The translations under genes and the position numbers were made by a program. Below are positions 34,592 to 43,043 of a stretch of 64,000 nucleotides of DNA, piece by piece (position 1 is the first letter of the stretch; every line of letters starts with the position of its first letter). Source of the DNA: Candidatus Solibacter sp. (lineage in GTDB: Bacteria > Acidobacteriota > Terriglobia > Bryobacterales > Bryobacteraceae); contig PNKE01000059.1 in NCBI GenBank assembly GCA_013822245.1, positions 62,001-126,000 on the forward strand, given 5' to 3'. The notes below the pieces were generated by a model that was given only the letters and a program-made list of their open reading frames with translations, was not told where the DNA came from and ran no database searches.

Positions 34592-34609
34592 GCCCCGCTC
34601 CGGCGGGGC
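34592..34609. other. GC-rich hairpin upstream of the FDHH gene
   Basis: GCCCCGC (34592-34598) and GCGGGGC (34603-34609) form a 7-bp stem with a TCCG tetraloop, 37 bases before the ATG at 34647. There is no U-tract. It could be a leader structure or transcription barrier between the divergent genes. Confidence 0.35.
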
Positions 34610-34646
34610 TAACGTATGGCCGGGCTGTCTGGTTTCGCTGAACCCT

Positions 34647-35618
34647 ATGGACAGTCTGTTTACCAACATCGATCTCCGAGTCTCGAAGAAGCGGTTTGAA
34701 AACTGGGATGAGTTCACCCGCGAGACTCCTGAGTACTCAATCGCACTCGAGGTGCTCGACGACATCCCAGGGCACCGCGGCCACTACGTCAATTTTGACC
34801 ACCACGCCGGCGTTGTCCGGGAAGCGTCGATGAGCGCGGCCATGCAGGCCTACATCGCCGTCCGGCAGGGCCGGTTGATGGAGCGCTGGTTGCAGGCGCG
34901 CGCGCAGGTGCCGGTGTTTGTCTGGAACGCGGACCAGGACGTTTGCCTGGCCGCTTTCGTGCTCGAATACCACTGGATGCTCGAACGCTCCGAAGGCATG
35001 CCGATGCTGCGCTGGATCGTCCAGTACAACAACAAGATCGACGTCTGCGGCGGGCTGTACCCGGTGAATCTGGATGACCTGGTAAGAAACCACTTCACCT
35101 GGGTGTTTGAGCCGTATCGCGACCAGCGGCGGCTGGGCAAGGTGATGGGCGACGAGGCGATTGTCCGCGGCACGGTGCGCAAGGTCTGCGACAGGCTGCT
35201 GGCGCTGCTGAACGGGCAGGCGGGTATCACGCCGATCACGGTGGAGCCCGATATCCTGTACCGGTCGCCGTATAACTACGTCATCGCCGACGAGAAGGGC
35301 GATCCGTTATCGCGGCTGGTGCTGGCCAGCCAGGGCCACACGAATCTGATCAGCCTGATCTGCGAACGGCCGAACGGACGCTATACCTACAGCATCATCC
35401 GCGGTTCCCCTTACGACGAAGACATCTTCCACATTCCCAGGCTGATTGAAGCGTTTCAGGCGGCCGAGGACCAGCCGGACGAGAAGATCTGGGGCGGGTC
35501 GAATCTGGCCGCCGGGTCGGACAGCAAGCTGGGGTCGAGCCTGCATTGGAAGAAGTTGAAAGAGATCGCCGACCCGATCGTGCGGGCGTCGCACGTGCGG
35601 GCCTACGCGCGGGTGTGA
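34647..35618 (+). CDS. uncharacterised protein with an FDHH motif (possible DHH-like phosphoesterase)
   Basis: 323 residues. I do not recognise a characterised family. 'GHYVNFDHHAGVVREASMSAAMQAYIA' at about 46-72 contains FDHH, as in DHH phosphoesterases, and 'WNADQDVCLAAFVLEY' at about 92-107 supplies another Asp-rich metal-like site (D...D spacing also seen in DHH proteins). The C-half ('YRSPYNYVIADEKGDPLSRL', 'PNGRYTYSIIRGSPYDEDIFHIPRLIEA', 'WGGSNLAAGSDSKLGSSL') looks like a substrate domain with a Gly/Ser loop. Metal-dependent phosphoester hydrolysis is plausible (inference). It is divergent from the SLATT-like operon. Confidence 0.7.
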   Translation: MDSLFTNIDLRVSKKRFENWDEFTRETPEYSIALEVLDDIPGHRGHYVNFDHHAGVVREASMSAAMQAYIAVRQGRLMERWLQARAQVPVFVWNADQDVCLAAFVLEYHWMLERSEGMPMLRWIVQYNNKIDVCGGLYPVNLDDLVRNHFTWVFEPYRDQRRLGKVMGDEAIVRGTVRKVCDRLLALLNGQAGITPITVEPDILYRSPYNYVIADEKGDPLSRLVLASQGHTNLISLICERPNGRYTYSIIRGSPYDEDIFHIPRLIEAFQAAEDQPDEKIWGGSNLAAGSDSKLGSSLHWKKLKEIADPIVRASHVRAYARV

Positions 35619-35621
35619 AAA

Positions 35622-36314
35622 CTAACCCTGCCCGTAGGTGGCGTTCCTGCCGTGCTTGCGCGAGTAATGCTTGTCGAGTTGCGCCTTGGGCAGTGGCGCG
35701 GCGTGGGGGTTGATGGCCAGGGTCTGCATGGCGATGCGGGCCAGTTCCTCCAGCACGACGGAATGATAGGCGGCCTGGGCGGCTGTCTTGCCCCAGGTGA
35801 AGGGAGCGTGGCCGGCGACGAGCACGCCGGGGATGGCGGCGGGATCCAACTCGTCGAAGGCTTCGACGATGGCGCGGCCGGTAGCGCCTTCGTAGTCGTT
35901 GTGGATGTCGGCGGCAGTCAGATGCCGGGTGACGGGCACGGGACCGTGAAAGTAATCGGCGTGGGTGGTGCCGAGGCACGGGATCTCGCGGCAGGCCTGG
36001 GCCCAGGCGGTGGCGGTGCGCGAATGCGTGTGGACGATTCCGCCGATGGATTCAAACGCCTTGTAGAGCACCAGGTGGGTGTCAAGATCCGAGGACGGTT
36101 TCAACTTGCCGTCGACGCTCCTGCCGTCGAGGTCCACCAGGACGATGTCGGCGGCGGTCATGTTGTCATAAGGCACGCCCGAGGGTTTGATGGCGATGAC
36201 GCCTTCGGCGCGGTCGATGCCCGAGGCGTTGCCCCAGGTGTAGAGGACGAGTCCGCGGCGGACGATTTCGAGGTTGGCGTCGAGGACGTGTTGGCGAAGT
36301 TGTTCGGATTTCAT
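35622..36314 (-). CDS. araD: L-ribulose-5-phosphate 4-epimerase
   Basis: 230 residues; class II aldolase fold. 'LYTWGNASGIDR', 'VIAIKPSGVPYDNMTAADIV', 'SSDLDTHLVLYKAFESIGGIVHTHSRTATAWAQA' (zinc His pair), 'IPCLGTTHADYFHGPVPVTRHL', and 'GHAPFTWGKTAAQAAYHSVVLEELA' with the third zinc His. It converts L-ribulose-5-phosphate to D-xylulose-5-phosphate for the pentose phosphate pathway. It is the last gene of the sugar operon; its start overlaps the kinase stop by four bases. Confidence 0.94.
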   Translation of the reverse strand: MKSEQLRQHVLDANLEIVRRGLVLYTWGNASGIDRAEGVIAIKPSGVPYDNMTAADIVLVDLDGRSVDGKLKPSSDLDTHLVLYKAFESIGGIVHTHSRTATAWAQACREIPCLGTTHADYFHGPVPVTRHLTAADIHNDYEGATGRAIVEAFDELDPAAIPGVLVAGHAPFTWGKTAAQAAYHSVVLEELARIAMQTLAINPHAAPLPKAQLDKHYSRKHGRNATYGQG

Positions 36315-37894
36315 TCTGACGAGCGCGCTTCGGCGGCGATGTTTCTCAGCGCGGGCAGGATGTCGCCGATGGCGGCAGCATCCGAACCCTTCTGACCGAG
36401 GCCGAAGTAGAGCTTCCTATACAAAGGATACAACCGCGCATAGACGGCGGCCTGCTTCGGGTCCGGCTCAACGACGCGGTAGTTGGGGCAGAGCGCGGCC
36501 TGCGCTTCTTCCACCGTCTTGAACGCGCCGGCTGCGAGGAAGGCGAAGATGGCCGAGCCGAGCGAAGTGACATCGCTTTCCGGCACCAGCACCGGCTTGT
36601 TCAGCACGTTGGCGTAGACGCGGTTGAGCACGTCGTTTTTCCGCGGGATGCCGCCGCCGTTGATCACCTGGCGGATGGGGACGCCGCCCTGCTCCATGCG
36701 TTCGAGGATGACGCGCGTATGGAAGGCCGTGCCCTCGATGGCGGCGAACAGTTCGTCCTGCGCGGTGTGGGTGAGTTTCCAGCCGAGGGTGACGCCACCG
36801 AGTTCGGGGTTGACCAGGACGGTGCGGTCGCCGTTGTCCCAGGTAAGACGGAGCAGGCCGGTCTGGCCGGCGCGGAAATCGTCGAGCCCTTCCGAAAGCG
36901 CGGCGACGGTCGTGCAGGCGCGTTTGGCGATGGCGTCGAAGATGTCGCCCGTGGCTGACAGTCCGGCCTCGACGCCGGTCATCGATGGATGAATCGAACC
37001 AGGAACCACGCCGCAGACGCCCTGGATCAGCGACACGCCGGGCATGATGGCCATGATGCAGGTGGAGGTGCCGACGACGTTGACCACGTCGCCTTCCTTG
37101 CAGCCCGCACCGATGGCGTCCCAATGGGCGTCGAACGCGCCCACCGGAACGGGGATGCCTTCACGCAAGCCAAGCTTCGCCGCCCAGTCAGCAGATAGCC
37201 GCCCGGCGATCTTTTCCGAAGTTTCGTAACGGCCTTGGAGCTTGGCGCGCACGCCGGCCAGCAGTGGATCAACGGCGACGAGAAACTCTTCCGGCGGCAG
37301 TCCGCCGAGCGACGCGTTCCACATCCACTTGTGGCCCATCGCGCAGATCGAACGCGGCGCGTCCTCGGCCTTCGTGATGCCGCAGAGCGTGGCGGCGGCC
37401 ATGTCGCAATGTTCCAATGCCGTGGCCATGCGGCCGCGTTTGTCAGGGTTGTTCCGCAGCCAGTGCAGCAGTTTCGAGAAACCCCATTCGGACGAATACG
37501 TCCCGCCGCACCATTGAATGGCGTCCAGGCCCGTTTCGTGGGCCTTGGCGGTGATTTCGGCGGCTTCGCGCCAGGCGCGGTGGTCGCACCAGAGATAGTA
37601 GTCATCGAGCGGCTGAAGGTTCTCGTCCACGGGCACGACGCTCGATCCGGTTGTATCGATGGCCAGCGCCTCGACAGCCGAGCCCTGAACGCCGGCCGCC
37701 GCAAGCGCCTTGCCCATGGCCGTGACGAGAGCCGCCATGTGGCCGCCGTGGGATTGGGTGGCGTGGTCCGGGTCCTCGCGCTTGCGGTGCAGCGGGTACT
37801 CGGCGACGCCGGAGCCGAGGCGGCCGCGTTCGTTATCGACGATCGAAACTCGGACGCTCAACGTTCCGTAGTCCACACCGGCTACGATGGCCAT
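36311..37894 (-). CDS. araB: ribulokinase (FGGY family)
   Basis: 527 residues from ATG 37894 with GGAGGG six bases upstream; an in-frame start at 37939 lacks this. It opens 'AIVAGVDYGTLSVRVSIVD' (ATPase phosphate-1 loop). It carries 'LDDYYLWCDHRAW', 'VVGTSTCIMAIMPG', and 'QVINGGGIPRKNDVLNRVYANVLNKPV', typical of FGGY kinases and close to AraB. It phosphorylates L-ribulose (or a related ketopentose) to the 5-phosphate. It is coupled to araD. Confidence 0.93.
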   Translation of the reverse strand: MAIVAGVDYGTLSVRVSIVDNERGRLGSGVAEYPLHRKREDPDHATQSHGGHMAALVTAMGKALAAAGVQGSAVEALAIDTTGSSVVPVDENLQPLDDYYLWCDHRAWREAAEITAKAHETGLDAIQWCGGTYSSEWGFSKLLHWLRNNPDKRGRMATALEHCDMAAATLCGITKAEDAPRSICAMGHKWMWNASLGGLPPEEFLVAVDPLLAGVRAKLQGRYETSEKIAGRLSADWAAKLGLREGIPVPVGAFDAHWDAIGAGCKEGDVVNVVGTSTCIMAIMPGVSLIQGVCGVVPGSIHPSMTGVEAGLSATGDIFDAIAKRACTTVAALSEGLDDFRAGQTGLLRLTWDNGDRTVLVNPELGGVTLGWKLTHTAQDELFAAIEGTAFHTRVILERMEQGGVPIRQVINGGGIPRKNDVLNRVYANVLNKPVLVPESDVTSLGSAIFAFLAAGAFKTVEEAQAALCPNYRVVEPDPKQAAVYARLYPLYRKLYFGLGQKGSDAAAIGDILPALRNIAAEARSSE

Positions 37895-37975
37895 CTCATC
37901 CCTCCATTTCGACGAATCAAGAAAAAGGCGCGTGGCCACGCCGCGGGAAGCGCGCCACGCGCCCGTCGGAAAAAC

Positions 37976-39391
37976 CTAACCGTGCCAGTACATGTCCCAG
38001 CCGAGGTAGGTGGAAGCGGCCTCGCAGACCGCCTCGCCCGCCGTGGCCGAGAAGTTTGCCGCGACGTGGTGTTCGAAGCCGTTCTGGCAGATGTGGCGCA
38101 GCAGGGCCTGCATGTTCGGGATGCGGACAACGCCCGCGCCGCCGAACGTCGACAGCGGATCGTCAGTGAATTCGCCCGTGCCGGCATAGCCGCGGATCCT
38201 GCCGGTGAAGTCGTCGGTCGAGAAGCGGGCATAGCTCATCGCGCCCGGCTTCACGCGGCCGACGCAGGTGCCGAAGGTGTTCAGCTTGCCGACGGTGCCG
38301 GCGATGATCTCCTGGTAGTCCATGCGGACATCCTGGAAGAAATGCTTGGGCAGGTTGGAGCAGTGGAAGCAGACGGCCTTGTCGGGGTCGTCGCCATAGT
38401 TATTGTTCCAGTCGAGCAGCGCCGAGGGCGTGCCGGAGGCCAGTTGCAGGGCGTGCATGGCGATGACGCCGCAGACGTCCACCTCGCAGGCGCTCGACAT
38501 CAGTTCGTTCGACATCTTGCTCATCACGGTACAGGGGACGACGCCGAAGTACTCTTCCATCGACGTCCAGCACTGCACGGCCGAGATGTCGAGATCCATC
38601 TCCTTCATCCATGCCGAGATGACCGAGCCGAGCTTGGCCATCTTCATCAGCGAGGCTTCGGGCACGCCTTCGGTGGAGACGTAGCCCTTGATCGAGGCCA
38701 GTGACGACTGGGCTTCGGCCGAGTCGTCTTTCATGCGTTCGATACGGCCGAAGATCTCGGACAGGTCGATCGGCTCGACGGCGATGCCGGCGAGTTCGAG
38801 CATCTTCTCGCTATAGCGGACGGTGTTGAACGCCTGGGGCCGCGCGCCGATGGCGCCGACGCGGAGGCTACGCAGACCTTTGACGACGCGGCAGACGGCG
38901 GCGAAGCGGTCCAGATCGGCGGCGAAGTGCGGCGAGCCGGGCGCCTCGGTATGCAGCGTGGTGAGCGAGTACGGGATGCCGTACTGCTTGAGGTTGTTGC
39001 AGCAGGACATTTTGCCGCAGAACGAGTCGCGGCGGTCGGCGATGGTCATCTTTCCAGCCGAGTCGGGCGTGGCCTGGACCAGCACGGGCACGTTGAGGCC
39101 GGCCATGCGAAGGGTTTCGACGATGGCTTTCTCCTCGCCGAAGTTGGGCAGGGTGACGATGACGCCGGCGATGGAGTCGCGGTTGGCGCGGAACAGTCCG
39201 GCGCATTTCTTGGCATCGTCGCGCGAGGTGACCGCGCCGTGCTGGGTCTGTCCCGGTTCGGGCGCAATGACTTTGTGGCCGGCCTTTTCAACGGCCGCGA
39301 TCATCTCCTGGCGGCCGCTGACGGCAAGGTGGTCGGGGAAGAAGCCCCGGTTGCCGACGATCATGCCGAATGTCACTGAAGTCGCGCTCAT
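37976..39391 (-). CDS. L-fucose/L-arabinose isomerase family protein
   Basis: 471 residues. Features: 'FGMIVGNRGFFPDHLAVSGRQEMI', 'GVIVTLPNFGEEKAIVETL', 'RVGAIGARPQAFNTVRYSEKMLE', 'AVQCWTSMEEYFGVVPCTVMSKMSN' and 'SACEVDVCGVIAMHALQLASG'. Conserved Glu and Asp residues in the last two blocks fit the Mn site of the FucI/AraA fold family. It sits between the transporter and the araB-araD pair, in the place where AraA would be expected, so it should produce the ketose for the kinase (inference). It is not canonical AraA by sequence pattern. The gene is 81 bases upstream of araB. Confidence 0.82.
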   Translation of the reverse strand: MSATSVTFGMIVGNRGFFPDHLAVSGRQEMIAAVEKAGHKVIAPEPGQTQHGAVTSRDDAKKCAGLFRANRDSIAGVIVTLPNFGEEKAIVETLRMAGLNVPVLVQATPDSAGKMTIADRRDSFCGKMSCCNNLKQYGIPYSLTTLHTEAPGSPHFAADLDRFAAVCRVVKGLRSLRVGAIGARPQAFNTVRYSEKMLELAGIAVEPIDLSEIFGRIERMKDDSAEAQSSLASIKGYVSTEGVPEASLMKMAKLGSVISAWMKEMDLDISAVQCWTSMEEYFGVVPCTVMSKMSNELMSSACEVDVCGVIAMHALQLASGTPSALLDWNNNYGDDPDKAVCFHCSNLPKHFFQDVRMDYQEIIAGTVGKLNTFGTCVGRVKPGAMSYARFSTDDFTGRIRGYAGTGEFTDDPLSTFGGAGVVRIPNMQALLRHICQNGFEHHVAANFSATAGEAVCEAASTYLGWDMYWHG

Positions 39392-39407
39392 GATTGCACT
39401 CCCTTCG

Positions 39408-39632
39408 TTACTTGTTGTCCTTCGAGGGACGGAAGAAATAGATATATGTCAGGCCGCCGCCGAGCATCAACAGGCCCCACCAGATAGCGGCGTGAAACTC
39501 CGCCAGCACCACCGGACGCGCCGGCGGCGAGAAAAGTTCATAGATCCCGGAGCCCGTGATCAGGACGCCGTAAATCGTCAGCAGGCAGCCGATGAAGTAC
39601 CAGATCGAGATTTGTCCGTTTTCGCCAGTCAT
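39408..39632 (-). CDS. small two-TM membrane protein next to the symporter
   Basis: 74 residues from ATG 39632 with AGGAGG five bases upstream; a GTG one codon earlier is less likely. Two membrane helices: about 9-30 ('ISIWYFIGCLLTIYGVLITGSGIYE') and 48-66 ('AIWWGLLMLGGGLTYIYFF'). It lies nine bases after the symporter stop and 16 bases before the isomerase. It may be an accessory subunit of the transporter, as for other SSS-linked small proteins (inference). Confidence 0.8.
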   Translation of the reverse strand: MTGENGQISIWYFIGCLLTIYGVLITGSGIYELFSPPARPVVLAEFHAAIWWGLLMLGGGLTYIYFFRPSKDNK

Positions 39633-39641
39633 CACAGCCTC

Positions 39642-41354
39642 CTACCAGAAGATCACGTTCAGAACCACGAAGACCGCGCCCACCACCCAGGCCCAGAACG
39701 CCGGCTTCGACATCAACGGCACGCCGTGCTCGGACGGGATGTCGGTGGCGCCATAGACCAGCCCTCTCAGTTCCTCGATGGGTTTCGGTTTCGTCATGTA
39801 GCTGACCACCACAGTCACGAGGACGCAGACGGTCCAGGACCACAGCGCGCGGTACATGTTTTCGGCCATGTCCTTGGCGTTGGGCGACAGCGCGATGATG
39901 CTCAGCACCGAGGGGTCGGCCTTCACCCAGGCCCACATGGCGATGGAGGAGACCGTGCCCGCCAGCAATCCCCAGAACCCGCCCGCCGGCGTCGCCCGCT
40001 TCCACAGCATGCCGAGCAGGACGGTGCCGAACAGCGGCGCGATGAAGAAACTGAACAGCGCCTGGACGTAGTCCATGATCGACAGGAACTGCATCACCAG
40101 ATAGGCCGTGCCGATCGACACCAGCACGCCGACGATTGTGCACCACCGGCCCATCGAGACGTAATGGGAGTCGGAGGCATCCTTCTTCATAAAGGCGCGG
40201 TAGATGTCGTAGGTCCAGACAGTAGCGAAAGCGCTGACGTTGCCTGCCATGCCGGACATGAAGCCGGCGATCAGCGCGGTGATGCCCAGGCCCAGAAGCC
40301 CCGGGCCGAGGTACCGCGCCATCATCAGCGGCAGCACTTCGTTGTAGCTGTGGCCGCCGGTGGCGATGGCTTCGGCCTCGCCGGTGAGTTTGATGTCCAG
40401 AAGGCCGAGGCCGAGCAGACCGGGCAGGATGACGATGAACGGCACCAGCATCTTGAACCAGGCGCCGATGATCGGGGCCATCTTGGCGGCCCGCAGGTCC
40501 TTGGCGGCGAGAACGCGCTGGACGACGAGGAAGTCGGTTGTCCAGTAACCGAACGAAATCACCCAGCCCAGGCCCAGCACGATGCCGGTCCAGTGGATGC
40601 CCATCGGATTGCCCTCGAACGTGCCGAGCGTGCTCCACAGGCTGGTGAAGTCCTGGCCGGCCCAGTTTGACGCGATCTTTGCTTGAAGATTGGTCCAGCC
40701 GCCGGCTTCGATGAGGCCGAGGATGGGGATCAGCATCGCGCCGAGCCAGATGAGGACGAATTGCAGAACCTCGTTGAAGATGGCCGAGCGAAGTCCGCCG
40801 AGGGCGACATAGACGGCGACGGTGATCGACGATACCCAAATGGAGAAGTTGATGTCCCAGCCGAGAACAACCTTCATCACCAGCGCCATCGAGTACATGT
40901 TGATGCCCGACATCAGGACGGTCATGAAGGCGAAGGTGACGGCCGACAATCCGCGGGCGCCCTCGCCGAAGCGCAATTGCAGGTAGCCGGGGACGGAGTG
41001 GGTCTTCGAGATGTAGTAGAAGGGCATCATCACGACGCCCAGGAAGAGCATGGCGGGGATGGCCCCGATCCAATACCAGTGCGTGGCCAGGATGCCGTAC
41101 TGGTAGGAGGCGGCGGCCCAGCCCATCAGTTCGAGCGATCCGAGATTGGCGGAAAGGAAGGCGAGGCCGGCGACCCAGGCCGTCATTTCGCGGCCCGCGA
41201 GGAAGAAGTCCTCGCCGGTGGAGGCGCGTTCCTTGAGGTAGAAGCCGATCATGAGGACGGCGACGAAATAGATGGCGATGATGGCCAGGTCAATGGGGCT
41301 GAGGACGATCAGCCGTTCGGGGGCGGCGGCCAGCATCAGTGCGAAAGGGTTCAT
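39642..41354 (-). CDS. sodium:solute symporter (SGLT-like sugar transporter)
   Basis: 570 residues with about 13-14 hydrophobic segments. SSS family blocks: 'FFLAGREMTAWVAGLAFLSANLGSLELMGWAAASYQYG', 'GDFFLAG'-like region, 'GWVISFGYWTTDFLVVQRVLAAKDLRAAKMAPIIGA' and 'ALIAGFMSGMAGNVSAFATVWTYDIYRAF'. These blocks are characteristic of the sugar-transporting SGLT branch. GGAG precedes the ATG. It is the first gene of the sugar operon, behind the promoter at 41524-41553, and should import the pentose or deoxyhexose that the downstream enzymes use. Confidence 0.9.
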   Translation of the reverse strand: MNPFALMLAAAPERLIVLSPIDLAIIAIYFVAVLMIGFYLKERASTGEDFFLAGREMTAWVAGLAFLSANLGSLELMGWAAASYQYGILATHWYWIGAIPAMLFLGVVMMPFYYISKTHSVPGYLQLRFGEGARGLSAVTFAFMTVLMSGINMYSMALVMKVVLGWDINFSIWVSSITVAVYVALGGLRSAIFNEVLQFVLIWLGAMLIPILGLIEAGGWTNLQAKIASNWAGQDFTSLWSTLGTFEGNPMGIHWTGIVLGLGWVISFGYWTTDFLVVQRVLAAKDLRAAKMAPIIGAWFKMLVPFIVILPGLLGLGLLDIKLTGEAEAIATGGHSYNEVLPLMMARYLGPGLLGLGITALIAGFMSGMAGNVSAFATVWTYDIYRAFMKKDASDSHYVSMGRWCTIVGVLVSIGTAYLVMQFLSIMDYVQALFSFFIAPLFGTVLLGMLWKRATPAGGFWGLLAGTVSSIAMWAWVKADPSVLSIIALSPNAKDMAENMYRALWSWTVCVLVTVVVSYMTKPKPIEELRGLVYGATDIPSEHGVPLMSKPAFWAWVVGAVFVVLNVIFW

Positions 41355-41523
41355 GGTCTGACTCCGGAGAGCGGGAGGGCGGATGATCTCGATATACGGC
41401 AGGGCGTGAAATCGCGCTCCGGCGGCTCAACGGGCCGGGCAGGGAGGTCAGCGTGCAGGCCGGTGACCGGCTGCGTGGCGGGCGGCATCATTGTAGTTAG
41501 CCTGCTGTTCGATTTCAGGTCAG

Positions 41524-41553
41524 AATATATCGACTATGGCGAGATGCTGTCAA
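41524..41553 (-). promoter_or_regulatory. sigma70-like promoter of the sugar operon
   Basis: On the minus strand TTGACA (41553-41548), an 18-base spacer, then TATATT (41529-41524). It is one of the best consensus matches in the window. The predicted start near 41517 leaves a leader of about 160 bases before the symporter ATG, enough room for control. Confidence 0.65.
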
Positions 41554-41579
41554 CAAATACCAGACGCAGGGGGAGACGG

Positions 41580-41608
41580 CAAAAGCCCGGACTGCGGGCC
41601 ATCCGGGC
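41580..41608 (-). terminator. intrinsic terminator after the M16 gene pair
   Basis: On the minus strand GCCCGGA (41608-41602) pairs with TCCGGGC (41591-41585), followed by TTTT (41584-41581). It lies about 30 bases beyond the stop of the second M16 gene and separates it from the sugar operon promoter. Confidence 0.65.
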
Positions 41609-41639
41609 CTTCAGGAACGCGGTTTCCCCGCCCCGCCGG

Positions 41640-43043
41640 TCAGTCGAAAGCGGGCGTCTTCAGGCCCGGCTCGGTGATGGGCTGGACCTTCAACCGCGGC
41701 GCGTACTTCTTCACCTGCTCCTGAATCTTGGCCGCCGGGCCGATCAGCAGGAACTGCAGATTGTCGCCGCGGTACCACTTGCGCGCCGCGGCGTTCACCT
41801 GGTCGAGCGTCAGCGCGTCGATGCGCGAGAAGTAGTCGTCGATCTCGCCCTTGTTCAGCCCGAACAGTTCGAGTTCGCCGAGAACGCCGGCAAGCTGGTC
41901 GGCGGTCTCGAGTTCCTCGGTGGGGAAGCGGCCCTTGATGTAGTTGCGGGCCGAGGTCAACTGTTCGGCCGAGAGGCCCTGGCCGCGCAGCCTGGCGAGC
42001 AGGCCGAGTGCGATGTCGATGGCCTGAACGGTGGCTTCCACTTTGGTGTAAGTGGAGATGGCGACCGAGCCGGGCAGGCGGTCCTCGTCGAAGCGCGACC
42101 GGGCGCCGTAGGTAAGCCCCGAATTGACGCGGAGTTCGTCGTTGAGCATCGATGTGAAGCGGCCGCCGAACAGCGTATTGACCACCTGGACGGCGGTGCG
42201 GTCCGGATCGGTGCGCGCAAGGCCCGGCCAGCCGATCATGAAATAGGTCTGGGTGGCGTCGGGCTTGTCGATCAACAGCAGCCGCGGAGATGACAACTTC
42301 ACCGGCGGCGCCTGCGGCGGCTTGTGGGCGACGCCCGAGGGTAGCGCCGAAGCGAGCTTTTCCAGGCGCGGGCCGAGCGTGGATGCGGCAAGATCGCCCG
42401 AGGCGATCAGGATCAGATTACGTCCCGTGAAGGCGGCTTTGTGATAGGCGAGCACCTGTTCGCGGGTGAGCGACGCCAGCGTGAGTTCGTCGCCTGAAAG
42501 CGGGGCATGATACGGGTGGCCGGCGGGGAAGAAGAAGGGCCGCCAGTAGAGGTTGATGGCCTGGCCCGGATTGTCCTTGGCGGACTTGGCGCGGTCGACG
42601 GCCTGGGCGCGGGTCTTGGTGAACTCGGCTTCGGGGAACGAGGGCTTCAGGAGGATTTCCTCGAACAGGGCGAGCGACGGATCCTGATTGCGCTTCATGT
42701 ACTCCATGGAGATGAAGGTGGCGCCGGGGCCGGCGGAGGCCGAGAGGTTGGCGCCGAGCGAGTCGAGCTTCCCGCTGATCTCATCGGCCGTCATCGAGGC
42801 AGTGCCGCGGCGCAGCAGTTCAGCGGTGATCGGGGCGAGTCCGGCCTGGGCTGGCGGGACGGCTTCGCCGCCGCCGCGGAAGATGGCGCGGAGCGTGACC
42901 AGCGGGACATCGGGCTTCTCGATCACGATGAGCGTGGCGCCGTTGAGAAGCGTCTTCTTCGTGAACGGCGGCAGTTTGACGGCCGGCGACTGCGCCAGCA
43001 GCGTGCCGCAGGCGCAGGCGAGCAAGAGGGTGCGGGCGATCAC
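41640..43043 (-). CDS. M16-family peptidase-like protein, inactive partner
   Basis: 467 residues from a GTG that overlaps the upstream M16 gene's stop. Signal peptide at 1-17 ('ARTLLLACACGTLLAQ'). It has two M16 repeats: 'TLLNGATLIVIEKPDVPLVTLRAIFRGGG' and a C-terminal domain with 'SARNYIKGRFPTEELETADQLAGVL'. In the position of the zinc motif HxxEH it reads 'GLAPITAELLRRG', so the zinc ligands are missing. In two-gene M16 systems one subunit is catalytic and the other contributes binding residues; this is the second type. Confidence 0.88.
   Translation of the reverse strand: MIARTLLLACACGTLLAQSPAVKLPPFTKKTLLNGATLIVIEKPDVPLVTLRAIFRGGGEAVPPAQAGLAPITAELLRRGTASMTADEISGKLDSLGANLSASAGPGATFISMEYMKRNQDPSLALFEEILLKPSFPEAEFTKTRAQAVDRAKSAKDNPGQAINLYWRPFFFPAGHPYHAPLSGDELTLASLTREQVLAYHKAAFTGRNLILIASGDLAASTLGPRLEKLASALPSGVAHKPPQAPPVKLSSPRLLLIDKPDATQTYFMIGWPGLARTDPDRTAVQVVNTLFGGRFTSMLNDELRVNSGLTYGARSRFDEDRLPGSVAISTYTKVEATVQAIDIALGLLARLRGQGLSAEQLTSARNYIKGRFPTEELETADQLAGVLGELELFGLNKGEIDDYFSRIDALTLDQVNAAARKWYRGDNLQFLLIGPAAKIQEQVKKYAPRLKVQPITEPGLKTPAFD

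Noticed and set aside
34401-34646. Possible tRNA in the structured SLATT/FDHH intergenic region
   Set aside because: Hairpins are present but no cloverleaf, no GGTTCRANNCC T-arm and no acceptor stem could be assembled.
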